Part shown: positions 18,121 through 25,624 of the stretch, one piece after another | Layout of the letters: the number at the start of each line of letters is the position of its first letter | How positions within the stretch are numbered: the first letter of the stretch is position 1 | From: Alphaproteobacteria bacterium | GTDB lineage: Bacteria > Pseudomonadota > Alphaproteobacteria > Rhizobiales > Hyphomicrobiaceae | NCBI GenBank assembly: GCA_018830445.1 | Contig: JAHJSN010000194.1 | Coordinates: 1 to 32,399, forward strand | Direction: 5' to 3' | Length of the DNA stretch: 32,399 nucleotides | The notes under the pieces: generated by a model | The model's database searches: none | Told to the model about the DNA's origin: nothing | Seen by the model: only the letters and a program-made list of their open reading frames with translations | Made by a program: the position numbers and the translations under genes

Positions 18121-18834
18121 CTAAAGATCGCCGTTGGCGCCGGCCTCCATGATCGATTCAATCGACTCACGGACCTCAATCGCCTTGCCGCGCAACTCCT
18201 CAGAGATCTTGTTGGGGTTGGGGCTGGTGTCGAGCCAGCGCACGTCCCAGTCCATCGTCATGATCCAGATGTCCTTGTTCGCATCTTCGAGAATCGCGAT
18301 GCGGCAGGGCACGAAAACGGCAAATTCCGGCACGTAATCGAGGATCATGCGCATCGTCGGCACGTCGCAGTAGCTGATGATCTCATGGCGCGAGGACGGC
18401 TGGCCGGTAATGCCTTCGACGATCTTATAGGGCGTGTTGTGGCCGACTTTTTTCATATTGAGCACGTTGGCGCGGAGGTCCATCGACTCGACAACTTCGT
18501 CGAAGGAAATGCCTTCCTTGACCTTCTTCTTGACCACCATCATGCCGATCATCTGGCGCAATGACATCGGGTTGAACATCATCATCGACTGGAACGCGCG
18601 CATCTTCGCTTCGGCTGAGATCTGCGGCTGTACGGTATTGTCCGGCCAGTCCCGCTTCGGCGCTGACGGCATCTTCAGCCAACCCGTGGGGAGCTCGGGC
18701 TTCTTGTATTCCTGAGAATAATAGGTGACGGAGTTGTCGAATTCTTCGTCCTGCGCGAGTGCCGGTGCGGCGAGCCATGCGCAAAGGATCAAAATCACTG
18801 CCGTTGGAGCGGCGAACAGTGTTTTCAGAGTCAT
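18121..18834 (-). CDS. Exported DUF302-domain protein
   Basis: A 237-residue protein with a signal peptide (to about residue 27, LAAPALAQ). The DUF302 domain (about residues 120-205) has VGHNTPYKIVEGITG, then CDVPTMRMILDYVPEFAVFVPCRIAI and WIMTMDWDVRWLD, including the Cys-Pro pair typical of the family. DUF302 genes recur in sulfur-oxidation and redox gene neighbourhoods, but no activity is established. Residues 75-100 are unusually Met-rich (MMMFNPMSLRQMIGMM), echoing the Met-rich proteins next door. GGGAGGG precedes the ATG. The tandem 9-mers at 18893-18910 may be regulatory. Confidence 0.85.
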   Translation of the reverse strand: MTLKTLFAAPTAVILILCAWLAAPALAQDEEFDNSVTYYSQEYKKPELPTGWLKMPSAPKRDWPDNTVQPQISAEAKMRAFQSMMMFNPMSLRQMIGMMVVKKKVKEGISFDEVVESMDLRANVLNMKKVGHNTPYKIVEGITGQPSSRHEIISYCDVPTMRMILDYVPEFAVFVPCRIAILEDANKDIWIMTMDWDVRWLDTSPNPNKISEELRGKAIEVRESIESIMEAGANGDL

Positions 18835-18892
18835 GCTTCCCTCCCAAGGACACAGTTCAGTTGATTGGGGTCCGTGCCATTCTTTTCAGTTT

Positions 18893-18910
18893 TTTTGCTA
18901 CTTTTGCTAC
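18893..18910. promoter_or_regulatory. Tandem 9-mer upstream of the DUF302 gene
   Basis: TTTTGCTAC occurs twice in a row (18893-18901, 18902-18910), about 60 bp upstream of the DUF302 start codon. It could be an operator or simply a slipped repeat. Confidence 0.3.
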
Positions 18911-18956
18911 TCAAGTAAATCCCGGTCGCAACGAGAGAACCGGGCCAGTTGAATTA

Positions 18957-18987
18957 TTGGGCGGGCCGCGCAGGCAGACCCGCCCAA
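18957..18987 (-). terminator. Possible terminator of Met-rich gene 1
   Basis: TTGGGCGGG (18957-18965) pairs perfectly with CCCGCCCAA (18979-18987) across a 13-nt loop, just past the stop at 19003. The T-run on the minus strand is weak, so this may stall transcription or protect the mRNA end. Confidence 0.5.
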
Positions 18988-19002
18988 ATCAATCCGGACG
19001 AA

Positions 19003-20046
19003 TTAGTTCTTCTTTTCCGGCTCGGCTTCAGCCTTCGGAGCGGCGTCGGCCTTTGGAGCGGCGTCGGCCTTTGGAGCGGCCATGCTTTCGCCAGCCTTGG
19101 CCATGCCTTCGCCGGCCTTCGACATGCCCTGCATCATTGCGGGCATCGCGTTCATCATGGACATCGTCATGGTCATCATGTTGGCCATGAGTTCCGGGTT
19201 CATGGTCTTCATCATGGCGTCCATGAACTTGGGTTCGGTCATCATGCCCATCCACTGGTTCATCATGGCGGGATCAACCATTTTCATCATCGCGGTCATG
19301 TACTGCGGATCGGTCATGATCTTGATGAAGGGCTCCATCATCTTCGGGTCGGCCATCTTCATCATGGCGTTGATGTATTCAGGATTGGTCATCGCCTTCA
19401 TGAAGGGTTCCATGACCGCCGGGTTGGCGAACTTCATCATGGCATCCATGTAGCGCGGATCGGTCATCATCTTGGTGTAGGATTCGATCATCTTCGGATC
19501 GGCCATCTTGAGCATGGCTTCCATCATGCGCGGATCGGTCATGGTCTTCATGAAGCTTTCCATCAAGGCCGGGCTGACCATCGACATCGCTGCATTCATG
19601 AACGTCGGATCGGTCATGATCCGCATGTAGGGTTCCATCAATTTCGGATCGGCGAACTTCATCATCGATTCCATCATCGCCGGATTGGTCATCATCTTGA
19701 TGTAGCCGTCCATCATCTGCGGATTGGCCCAGCCGATCATCGCCTGCATCATCTGCGGGTTGGTCGCAGCCGTCATCCAGACTTCCATGAGCTTTGGATC
19801 GGCCATTTTCATCATGGCTTCCATCATGGCGGGGTTGGCCATCATGGTCATGAAGCCGGTCATCATCTGCGGGTCGGCCATCTTGGTCCAGGCGTCAGCC
19901 CACTTGGGATCGGCCAAGGCGCCGGCCCAAGCGTCGGTTGACCCGTAAGCGGAAGCCGCGGGCTTTTCCTGGGCGATGGTGAGGCTTGGAGCGCCGACAA
20001 GTGCGGCCGCGGCGGCGGCGGCCAGGATCGTATTCTTAAACGACAT
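19003..20046 (-). CDS. Methionine-rich 25-residue repeat periplasmic protein 1
   Basis: A 347-residue exported protein (signal peptide to about residue 26, hydrophobic Ala-rich core). By my count 79 residues (about 23%) are Met. Residues 56-280 are nine tandem 25-residue repeats of the form MADPKxMEPFMKxMTDPxYM, ending xAMMK. Each repeat is made of two half-repeats that begin with Asp-Pro or Asn-Pro. Another partial repeat precedes and a Met-dense block (about 281-310) follows; the C-terminus carries three APKADA-type repeats and a Lys/Glu tail. Expected structure is a solenoid or hairpin of short helices with Met-lined faces. Copper(I) or another soft-metal/sulfur ligand, or a chaperone role, is possible. 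A paralogue lies at 20831. The gene is divergent from the small cytochrome gene. Confidence 0.85.
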   Translation of the reverse strand: MSFKNTILAAAAAAALVGAPSLTIAQEKPAASAYGSTDAWAGALADPKWADAWTKMADPQMMTGFMTMMANPAMMEAMMKMADPKLMEVWMTAATNPQMMQAMIGWANPQMMDGYIKMMTNPAMMESMMKFADPKLMEPYMRIMTDPTFMNAAMSMVSPALMESFMKTMTDPRMMEAMLKMADPKMIESYTKMMTDPRYMDAMMKFANPAVMEPFMKAMTNPEYINAMMKMADPKMMEPFIKIMTDPQYMTAMMKMVDPAMMNQWMGMMTEPKFMDAMMKTMNPELMANMMTMTMSMMNAMPAMMQGMSKAGEGMAKAGESMAAPKADAAPKADAAPKAEAEPEKKN

Positions 20047-20142
20047 GTGTAATTCCCCTCTAGACGGGTTGCAGGGCCATGCGTGGACTGAGCAAAATGG
20101 TATGCCTGCCAGCCAGCGCTATCTTGCATATATTCGAGAGTT

Positions 20143-20163
20143 CTTATATTCACGCATTCGAAT
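20143..20163 (-). promoter_or_regulatory. Predicted operator/promoter of Met-rich gene 1
   Basis: On the minus strand the order is ATTC-GAATGCGT-GAAT (20163-20148) running directly into the -10 TATAAG (20148-20143). This ATTC-N8-GAAT motif fills the -35/-10 spacer. A -35 is not obvious, as expected for a weak or regulated promoter. Start codon is about 97 bp downstream. The register is identical to the site at 20290-20311. Confidence 0.6.
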
Positions 20164-20282
20164 GTGAGTCTCTCGCACAGATTGTCGCAGATGGCAAGTC
20201 GGGGCTCCGTCTTCGGGGCTCCGTCTTGGCAAACCGCCCAGGTGGAAAATATGTCCGCGTCAAAATGCGCAACCGGCACCAT

Positions 20283-20311
20283 TGCACACATTCATGAATT
20301 CGAATATACGA
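20283..20311 (+). promoter_or_regulatory. Predicted operator/promoter of the small cytochrome gene
   Basis: TTGCAC (20283-20288), 17-bp spacer, TATACG (20306-20311). The spacer contains ATTC-ATGAATTC-GAAT (20290-20305), the ATTC-N8-GAAT motif described for the sulfide sensor SqrR. A repressor bound there would block RNA polymerase. The ATG of the cytochrome gene is 69 bp beyond the -10. Confidence 0.65.
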
Positions 20312-20379
20312 AGAATTGAAGATGGCCACGTCACAGGGTTTCCAAGTCACTGGGTTCAAGATCGTCCAGGGAGATGACG

Positions 20380-20724
20380 ATGAATTTCAAGCCACGGATT
20401 GCATTTAAATCACTGGCGGTGGCCGCGGCACTTTTTGCGGTTTGGGCATCGAACGGTCCGGTCAGCGCCGAAGACGCGAAACCGGCGCCTGCCGCACAGC
20501 CCTCCTTGGCCGACAACATCAGCAAGATCGCTGAGATGTGGGCCCAGATGGGGAAGAAGTGGGCGGAAGCCACTCCTAAAATGATGGAAGACATCAACGC
20601 GAGCTGCGTCAGCTGCCATGCGCAGAAGGACACCTATTACGCGGAATGGGCGCAGAAAATGACCGATTTGATGAACGCATCGGCCGCCGCCGCGGACGCT
20701 CACGCAAAAGCCTACTCCAAATAA
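20380..20724 (+). CDS. Small exported c-type cytochrome
   Basis: 114 residues from the second of two ATGs (20374 and 20380); the second is six bases after AGGGAG. Signal peptide to about residue 30 (VSA cleavage). The 84-residue mature protein is helical with one heme motif CVSCH (76-80) near the C-terminus, rather as in cytochrome c' than in class I cytochromes, but shorter. No obvious distal Met ligand is seen, although nearby Met (about 94 and 98) are candidates. It is one of three consecutive exported proteins, between the two Met-rich repeat genes, so it probably carries electrons to or from them. Confidence 0.85.
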   Translation: MNFKPRIAFKSLAVAAALFAVWASNGPVSAEDAKPAPAAQPSLADNISKIAEMWAQMGKKWAEATPKMMEDINASCVSCHAQKDTYYAEWAQKMTDLMNASAAAADAHAKAYSK

Positions 20725-20830
20725 GCCGATGACGCGGCACCGGTCGAGCAACCCGCCGAACCGAAGTAAATCGCCGGCCGGCCATCGCTTCCACCAATTT
20801 GAAATCGAACTACCAGAGAGGAATTCCCAG

Positions 20831-21595
20831 ATGCAATCCGCTACCAAGACGTCCGCGCTGCTGATTGGCGCAATGTTGTTGGCAACCCCCGCGCTGGCTG
20901 AACCAGCCACGCCTGTCGAAACCGCCAAGGCAGATTCCGGCTACAGCGAAACCGTCGCCAAGACTGCCGATGCGACCGGCGAATGGGCCAAGATGCTGGC
21001 CGATCCCAAGTATGTCGAAGCCTGGGCCAAGGTGATGAGCCCGGAGATGCTCGATCCGTGGATGAAGATCGTCGCCAACCCGGCCTACGTCGAAGCAATG
21101 GTCAGAATTGCCGATCCGAAGCTGATCGAACCCTACATCAGAATCATGACCGATCCGCGCTACGTGGAAGCCATGATGAAGATGGCCGATCCCAAGATCA
21201 TGGACGGCTACATCAAGATCATGACCGACCCGCGCTACATGGAAGCCATGATGAAATTCGCCGATCCGGCCATCATGGACGGCTACATCAGAATCATGAC
21301 CGATCCGCGCTACATGGAAGCCATGATGAAGTTCGCCGATCCGGCCATCATGGACGGCTACATCAAGATGCTCACCAATCCCGCCTACATCGAAGCCGTC
21401 ACCAGGATATTCGACCCGAAAATCATCGAGCCGTTCGTCACGGCGCTGACCAACCCGGCCTACATCGACACGGTGACCACGATCATGAACCCAGCGCCGT
21501 GGGCCAAGATGATGACGACCTGGGCCCAATCCATGACCAAGGTCGCAAGCGCAATGGGTGAAGCGGTCACCAACACGGTAACCGTGAAGCAGTAA
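20831..21595 (+). CDS. Methionine-rich 25-residue repeat periplasmic protein 2
   Basis: 254 residues from ATG 20831, preceded by GAGAGG. An exported protein (signal peptide to ALA-23). Residues 68-217 are six 25-residue repeats (for example FADPAIMDGYIRIMTDPRYM) of the same kind as in the protein at 19003-20046. Met content is lower and Ile, Tyr and Trp positions are more conserved. Two of the repeats are almost identical at DNA level (75-bp period). It lies 106 bp behind the small cytochrome gene with the same orientation and no terminator between, so co-transcription is likely. C-terminal tail amphipathic. Confidence 0.85.
   Translation: MQSATKTSALLIGAMLLATPALAEPATPVETAKADSGYSETVAKTADATGEWAKMLADPKYVEAWAKVMSPEMLDPWMKIVANPAYVEAMVRIADPKLIEPYIRIMTDPRYVEAMMKMADPKIMDGYIKIMTDPRYMEAMMKFADPAIMDGYIRIMTDPRYMEAMMKFADPAIMDGYIKMLTNPAYIEAVTRIFDPKIIEPFVTALTNPAYIDTVTTIMNPAPWAKMMTTWAQSMTKVASAMGEAVTNTVTVKQ
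21184..21410 (+). repeat. 75-bp tandem repeats in Met-rich gene 2
   Basis: The segment around CGCCGATCCGGCCATCATGG recurs at a 75-bp spacing (21259 and 21334), with only scattered differences. This is a recent duplication or gene conversion between repeat units. Confidence 0.8.
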
Positions 21596-21627
21596 GGCTG
21601 CCCGTAAGGCCAGAACGAAGCGAAGAC

Positions 21628-21664
21628 AAGTGGTGGCAACGGGAAAAATCCGGTGCCGCCACTT
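21628..21664 (+). terminator. Likely terminator of the cytochrome/Met-rich operon
   Basis: Stem AAGTGGTGGCAACGG (21628 onward) pairs with CCGGTGCCGCCACTT with one mismatch and a G-U pair, around an AAAA-containing loop, followed by a weak T-stretch. Confidence 0.5.
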
Positions 21665-21778
21665 TGCCGTTGGAGGAGCCTGGCGCGGCATCGCGGCGGG
21701 TTCACCACAATCTACAGTGCCAGGAAGCATACGACGGCGATGCCGATGCCTGGGACAACAGCGAAGGAGCACGCCAGT

Positions 21779-22123
21779 ATGAGCGAAGCCATGGAGGTCG
21801 AAGTCCTTTCGGAGGACGTACATGCCAATGCCGAAACCGCATGCGAGTTCCTCAGATCGATCGCGCACCCCTATCGCCTGATCATCATGTGCCTCTTGAT
21901 AAAGCGGGATTATACCGTGAGCGAACTTTGCCATGCACTGGGCGAAGACTCGCGGCAAAGCGTGGTCTCCCAACATCTCAGCAGGCTGCGTCAGGAGAAC
22001 ATGGTCGAGGCAAACCGGGATGGAAACCTGATGCGATATACCTTGAAGCACCCTGCCGCCCGGCCGATCCTTGCCGCCATACATGGACAGTTCTGCACGC
22101 TGCCGGCGAAGGAGAGGATCTGA
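21779..22123 (+). CDS. ArsR-family repressor with SqrR/BigR-like cysteine pair
   Basis: 114 residues from ATG 21779 (AAGGAG nine bases upstream; longer starts exist at 21740 and 21653). The winged-helix signature is clear: LRSIAHPYRLIIMCLLIK, then the recognition helix QSVVSQHLSRLRQENMV and the wing RDGNLMRYTLKHP. Cysteines at 38 and 106 fall where SqrR and BigR place the Cys pair that forms a polysulfide link under sulfide stress, with a terminal Phe-Cys like their C-terminal Cys. C22 and C51 are extra. Expected role: repress a sulfide/persulfide regulon, plausibly the two ATTC-N8-GAAT promoters at 20143-20311. A heavy-metal sensor is an alternative but the metal-site His/Asp pattern is absent. 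Confidence 0.8.
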   Translation: MSEAMEVEVLSEDVHANAETACEFLRSIAHPYRLIIMCLLIKRDYTVSELCHALGEDSRQSVVSQHLSRLRQENMVEANRDGNLMRYTLKHPAARPILAAIHGQFCTLPAKERI

Positions 22124-22377
22124 GCCTGGAGGAATCCGGCCCTGGCGCGGCGGAGATACGATCGGTTCCACATCGTCACTGGAGGCGTTGGCACTTACCG
22201 GTTTTCGGGCCGGCAATGCAACGCGAGAAGTTCTTGCCGCAGAGATGATGAGTCCGGCCAGCCTGCTTCGACAGGGCGTTAACTGGCGGTTTCCCCGGCT
22301 CAAATCCTATCGCTTCTTGCGCCGAAGCGCCGATTATGCACGTTGACGGGAAGTCAATTGGATGCACCGGCCCGGAC

Positions 22378-23688
22378 ATGACAAACTCTCAAGACAGACA
22401 GCTTGCCGCCGCCCGCGACCTGATCGCCGATCTCGCCCGCCAGCTCGACCTCAATTGCTCGGTGCGGCTTTGGGATGGTTCGCTCGTTCCGCTGGGGTCG
22501 AATGTCACGAGCCCGCTGGCGATCACATTTGCTTCGCCAGGTGTCATTTCTTCGCTGATCAAATGGCCGACGCTCGACCGATTGATCCGCCACTATGCGC
22601 ACGGTCAGATCGGCTTTGAGGGCGGCACGCTGATCGATCTGGGCACACAGCTCGGCGACGAGGGTTCGCGAAAGCGGATGAAGGGACTGAGCAAGCGCAA
22701 GGTCTTCAACCAGCTATGGCCGTTCCTGACCGCGCCGGGCATCAAACCGGAACGAAGCCGCGATTTCTCCGGCGATGAAGAAGGCCAAGGACGCGCCAAG
22801 GCCGACAACAAGGACTTCATCAAATTCCACTATGACGTCGGCAACGACTTCTACGAACTCTTCCTCGACCCCAACATGCAGTACACGTGCTCCTATTTCA
22901 CCGATTGGGGCAACTCGATCGATCAGGCGCAGATCGACAAGATGGAGATGATCTGCCGCAAGCTGCGCCTGAAACCCGGCGACCGGATGCTCGACATCGG
23001 CTGCGGCTGGGGCGGGCTTTTGTGTTACGCGGCGGAAAAATACGGGGTGCAAGGGTACGGCATCACGTTGTCGGAAGCGCAGATCGCATATGCCAAACGG
23101 TGGGCCGACGCGCGCGGGCTTGCCGACAGGGTGACCTTCGAAATCCGCGATTACGCAGACCTCGACGGCAGATTCGACAAGATCAGCTCGATCGGCATGT
23201 ATGAAGCCATCGGCGTCGCCAACAACGAACTCTATTTCAAGACGATCCGGCGGGTGCTGGCGCACGACGGACTGTTCCTCAATCATGCCATCTCGCGGCG
23301 GGCAAAGAAGAAGAAGACGCGATTCTCATCACGCGCCGAGCAGCGAGCGCTGCAGAAGTACATTTTCCCCGGCGGCGAACTCGACGATATCGGCAATACG
23401 ATCCAGTCGATGGAGAAGGTCGGATTCGAGATCCACGATGTCGAAGGCTGGCGCGAGCATTACCAGCTCACGACGAAGATCTGGTGCGAGCGACTGACCG
23501 CGCGGCGGGATGAAGCCATCGCGCTTGTCGGCGAAGAGACTTACCGGATCTGGGTCGCCTATCTGGCAGGGTGTTCGCTTGCCTTCGGGCGTGGCTCGGC
23601 GCGCCTGTTCCAGACGCTTGCTTCGCATAATGCCAAAGGAGCTTCGCCGCTGCCGCCGACACGCTCCGACCTCTACCGTCGCAACTGA
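22378..23688 (+). CDS. Cyclopropane-fatty-acyl-phospholipid synthase family
   Basis: 436 residues from ATG 22378 (an upstream ATG at 22336 is less likely because it adds only a polar, poorly conserved stretch). The SAM-binding motif LDIGCGWGG (near residue 207) is followed by YGITLSEAQ and EIRDYAD, then SIGMYEAIG and FPGGELDD, all hallmarks of CFA synthases. The N-terminal domain recognises the lipid. The enzyme adds a methylene to unsaturated acyl chains in membrane phospholipids, aiding stress tolerance. It is joined to the TauE/SafE gene by a 2-bp gap. Confidence 0.93.
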   Translation: MTNSQDRQLAAARDLIADLARQLDLNCSVRLWDGSLVPLGSNVTSPLAITFASPGVISSLIKWPTLDRLIRHYAHGQIGFEGGTLIDLGTQLGDEGSRKRMKGLSKRKVFNQLWPFLTAPGIKPERSRDFSGDEEGQGRAKADNKDFIKFHYDVGNDFYELFLDPNMQYTCSYFTDWGNSIDQAQIDKMEMICRKLRLKPGDRMLDIGCGWGGLLCYAAEKYGVQGYGITLSEAQIAYAKRWADARGLADRVTFEIRDYADLDGRFDKISSIGMYEAIGVANNELYFKTIRRVLAHDGLFLNHAISRRAKKKKTRFSSRAEQRALQKYIFPGGELDDIGNTIQSMEKVGFEIHDVEGWREHYQLTTKIWCERLTARRDEAIALVGEETYRIWVAYLAGCSLAFGRGSARLFQTLASHNAKGASPLPPTRSDLYRRN

Positions 23689-23690
23689 CG

Positions 23691-24446
23691 ATGACCTGGG
23701 TCGCCGGCCTCGATATCATCAGCTTGGCCTTGGTGCTCGCAGGTGCGCTGTTTGCAGGTTTCGTAACCGGATTTGCGGGCTTCGGTACGGGACTTGTCGC
23801 TTCGGGCCTATGGCTTCACGCGGTGCCGGCGCACAACGTACCGCCGCTTGTCCTGCTCGTATCGCTGGGTGCGCAGGTCGCTTCGATGCGGTATCTTTCG
23901 ATCGGCCTGAAGCGCGGCGCCGCGTTCCTGAGCCCGCTGGTCGCGGGCGGCGCAGCGGGCATTCCACTCGGCGTCTTGATGCTTGCCAGCGTCGAACCGG
24001 GGGACCTTCGCATTGCTATTGGAGTGCTGATGATCCTTTACGTCCTCTGGCAGTTTTTCGGGCCGCGCAAATTGTCGGGGAAGGCGCTGACGGGAATGGC
24101 GTGGGAAAGTCTCGCCGGGCTTGGCGGCGGTTTTCTTGGCGGATTTGCGGGGATACCCGGGCCGGTGCCGCTGATATTCCTGCAATTGCGCGGCGGCCCG
24201 CGCGAAGATCAGCGCGCCCGATATCTTCCATACAGCCTGGTGATGTTGTGCGTCGGCTGCGTGGCGTTCGCATTCTCGGGACATCTGGACTGGAACGTTG
24301 CAGCACTTGCCGGGCTGTGCATTCCGGCTACGCTTTTGGGAGCGGTGATCGGTTCGAGGGTTTTTCTCGGGCTCGATGAGGAGCAATTCCGCAAGTTTCT
24401 AGGCGCCTTCCTGCTCCTGGCGGGCCTCAGCCTGATGCCGTGGTGA
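23691..24446 (+). CDS. TauE/SafE (TSUP) family anion exporter
   Basis: A 251-residue membrane protein with eight hydrophobic segments and the repeated family core GFAGFGTGLV and GGFLGGFAGIPG. TSUP proteins move sulfite, sulfonates or other anions. The start is just 2 bp beyond the CFA stop, so translation is probably coupled. With DUF302 and a SqrR-like regulator nearby, export of a sulfur anion is plausible but not shown. Confidence 0.9.
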   Translation: MTWVAGLDIISLALVLAGALFAGFVTGFAGFGTGLVASGLWLHAVPAHNVPPLVLLVSLGAQVASMRYLSIGLKRGAAFLSPLVAGGAAGIPLGVLMLASVEPGDLRIAIGVLMILYVLWQFFGPRKLSGKALTGMAWESLAGLGGGFLGGFAGIPGPVPLIFLQLRGGPREDQRARYLPYSLVMLCVGCVAFAFSGHLDWNVAALAGLCIPATLLGAVIGSRVFLGLDEEQFRKFLGAFLLLAGLSLMPW

Positions 24447-24670
24447 GGTTGCGTGCCTTGCCCAAGTTAATCGAGTTTTCGGGACAAGAAGGTTAAGTTG
24501 GAAGGTACCTCTTGAAACCGAAGAACTCCGCGGTGCGCGCATTACCGCTTGGTTCGCAATGGTTGACGACAAGGACCTCAGCCTCGGCGGGCTGTTCGAC
24601 CCAGACGGGGTCGCCGAACTTGGGAGCCGCGCCTGCACGTAGCCCGTTGCGTGAAGGCCGTAATGCGCGA

Positions 24671-25417
24671 CTACCTCCAGAACCAAAACCCGGCACGCGA
24701 TTTGCCTGAGCGGTCGACCGCGAGCAGCAGCGAAGCCGTCAGACGTTCCGGCGCGTCCTCAAGTGCCATGACGATGCCGCCGCCCTGCTTTACGCCGGAA
24801 CGGAAGAAGTAATCCTGATCGTTGGTGGTGTCGGCGACCGGCCGTTCGGTATAGGGCTGATGTTCCCTGTAGATCCGCGCGCTCAAGTCGTCCGGCAGAT
24901 AGGCCTGCGAGGTGACCAGCGTCTTCTGATCCAGGAAGACCTTCAGATGAATATGCGGGGTCCGGCCTGGGTACCAGCCCGGGTAGATCGTATCGAACGA
25001 TACGTTACCGTCGGCATCGCTGAATTGGGTGCCGCGGAGGTAGGTTTGTCCTTCGGCGGAGACGCTACGGTCGTCGCCCTGTGCGGGATAGCCCGAATAG
25101 ATACCGAGCGCGTCAGCATGCCAGACATCGACCCGCGCGGAAGCTATCGGCCTGCATGTCGCATGTTCGATAACCTTGAGCATGAGCCGCATGGGATGTC
25201 CGGGACGGCCTTCGGTAAGGTCCCTGCGAATTTCGTTCGGATCAAAGTAATAGGGGCCCTCGACGGCTTCTGGAAACAACACGCACGACCCTTGCGCCTG
25301 CGCTGACGGAGCGGCTGTCGGGCTACCGCCCGCGGCGGCGCCGCCAACCATGAGGCCGGTACCCGCTCCCCCCAGCAACAAGCTTCCGAGGAGACCGCGC
25401 CGAGACAGTTTCGTCAT
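24671..25417 (-). CDS. Tat-exported intradiol ring-cleavage dioxygenase-like protein
   Basis: About 248 residues from ATG 25417, with AAGG upstream; an extension to 25480 is unsupported. The N-terminus has a twin-arginine pattern (KLSRRGLLGSLLLGG) and Ala/Gly-rich region, so folded export with bound iron is expected. The catalytic fold shows EGPYYFDP, RVDVWHADALGIYSGY and YPGRTPHIHLKVF, giving the Tyr and HxH iron ligands of protocatechuate and catechol 1,2-dioxygenases. Exported forms are widespread and act on unknown aromatic substrates. Upstream 25418-25624 contains no gene. Confidence 0.88.
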   Translation of the reverse strand: MTKLSRRGLLGSLLLGGAGTGLMVGGAAAGGSPTAAPSAQAQGSCVLFPEAVEGPYYFDPNEIRRDLTEGRPGHPMRLMLKVIEHATCRPIASARVDVWHADALGIYSGYPAQGDDRSVSAEGQTYLRGTQFSDADGNVSFDTIYPGWYPGRTPHIHLKVFLDQKTLVTSQAYLPDDLSARIYREHQPYTERPVADTTNDQDYFFRSGVKQGGGIVMALEDAPERLTASLLLAVDRSGKSRAGFWFWR

Positions 25418-25624
25418 CAGAAGTTGCCTTTCGATATGTGCACCGCCATGGCGTTCTACGATCAGACCATTCAGTTTCATTGTGCAGCGAAAACCGCCGA
25501 AACTACGTTCATTGACTTTCGTTCGAGCAGTTACCGTAGCGACCCCGAGTCTGTATAAGTCAGTACACCCTTCGCCGTCACCGGCCCGTCCGGTTCTCCC
25601 AAAACTCCAGTCCAGCGGTGATAG

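Noticed and set aside
18949-19941. A 330-aa His-rich open frame on the plus strand
   Set aside because: It is the antisense shadow of the Met-rich gene (ATG reads CAT, i.e. His, on the opposite strand); no start site or signal peptide.
21184-21410. Regularly spaced repeats as a possible CRISPR array
   Set aside because: They are 75-bp coding repeats with no unique spacers and encode the Met-rich protein.
20810-22303. A 497-aa open frame on the minus strand, His/Gly-rich
   Set aside because: Antisense shadow of the second Met-rich gene and the ArsR gene; repeat pattern is inherited from the coding strand.
24493-24696. Short frames on both strands between the TauE/SafE gene and the dioxygenase gene
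   Set aside because: Neither has a ribosome site or a recognisable family; at most a decayed gene fragment.
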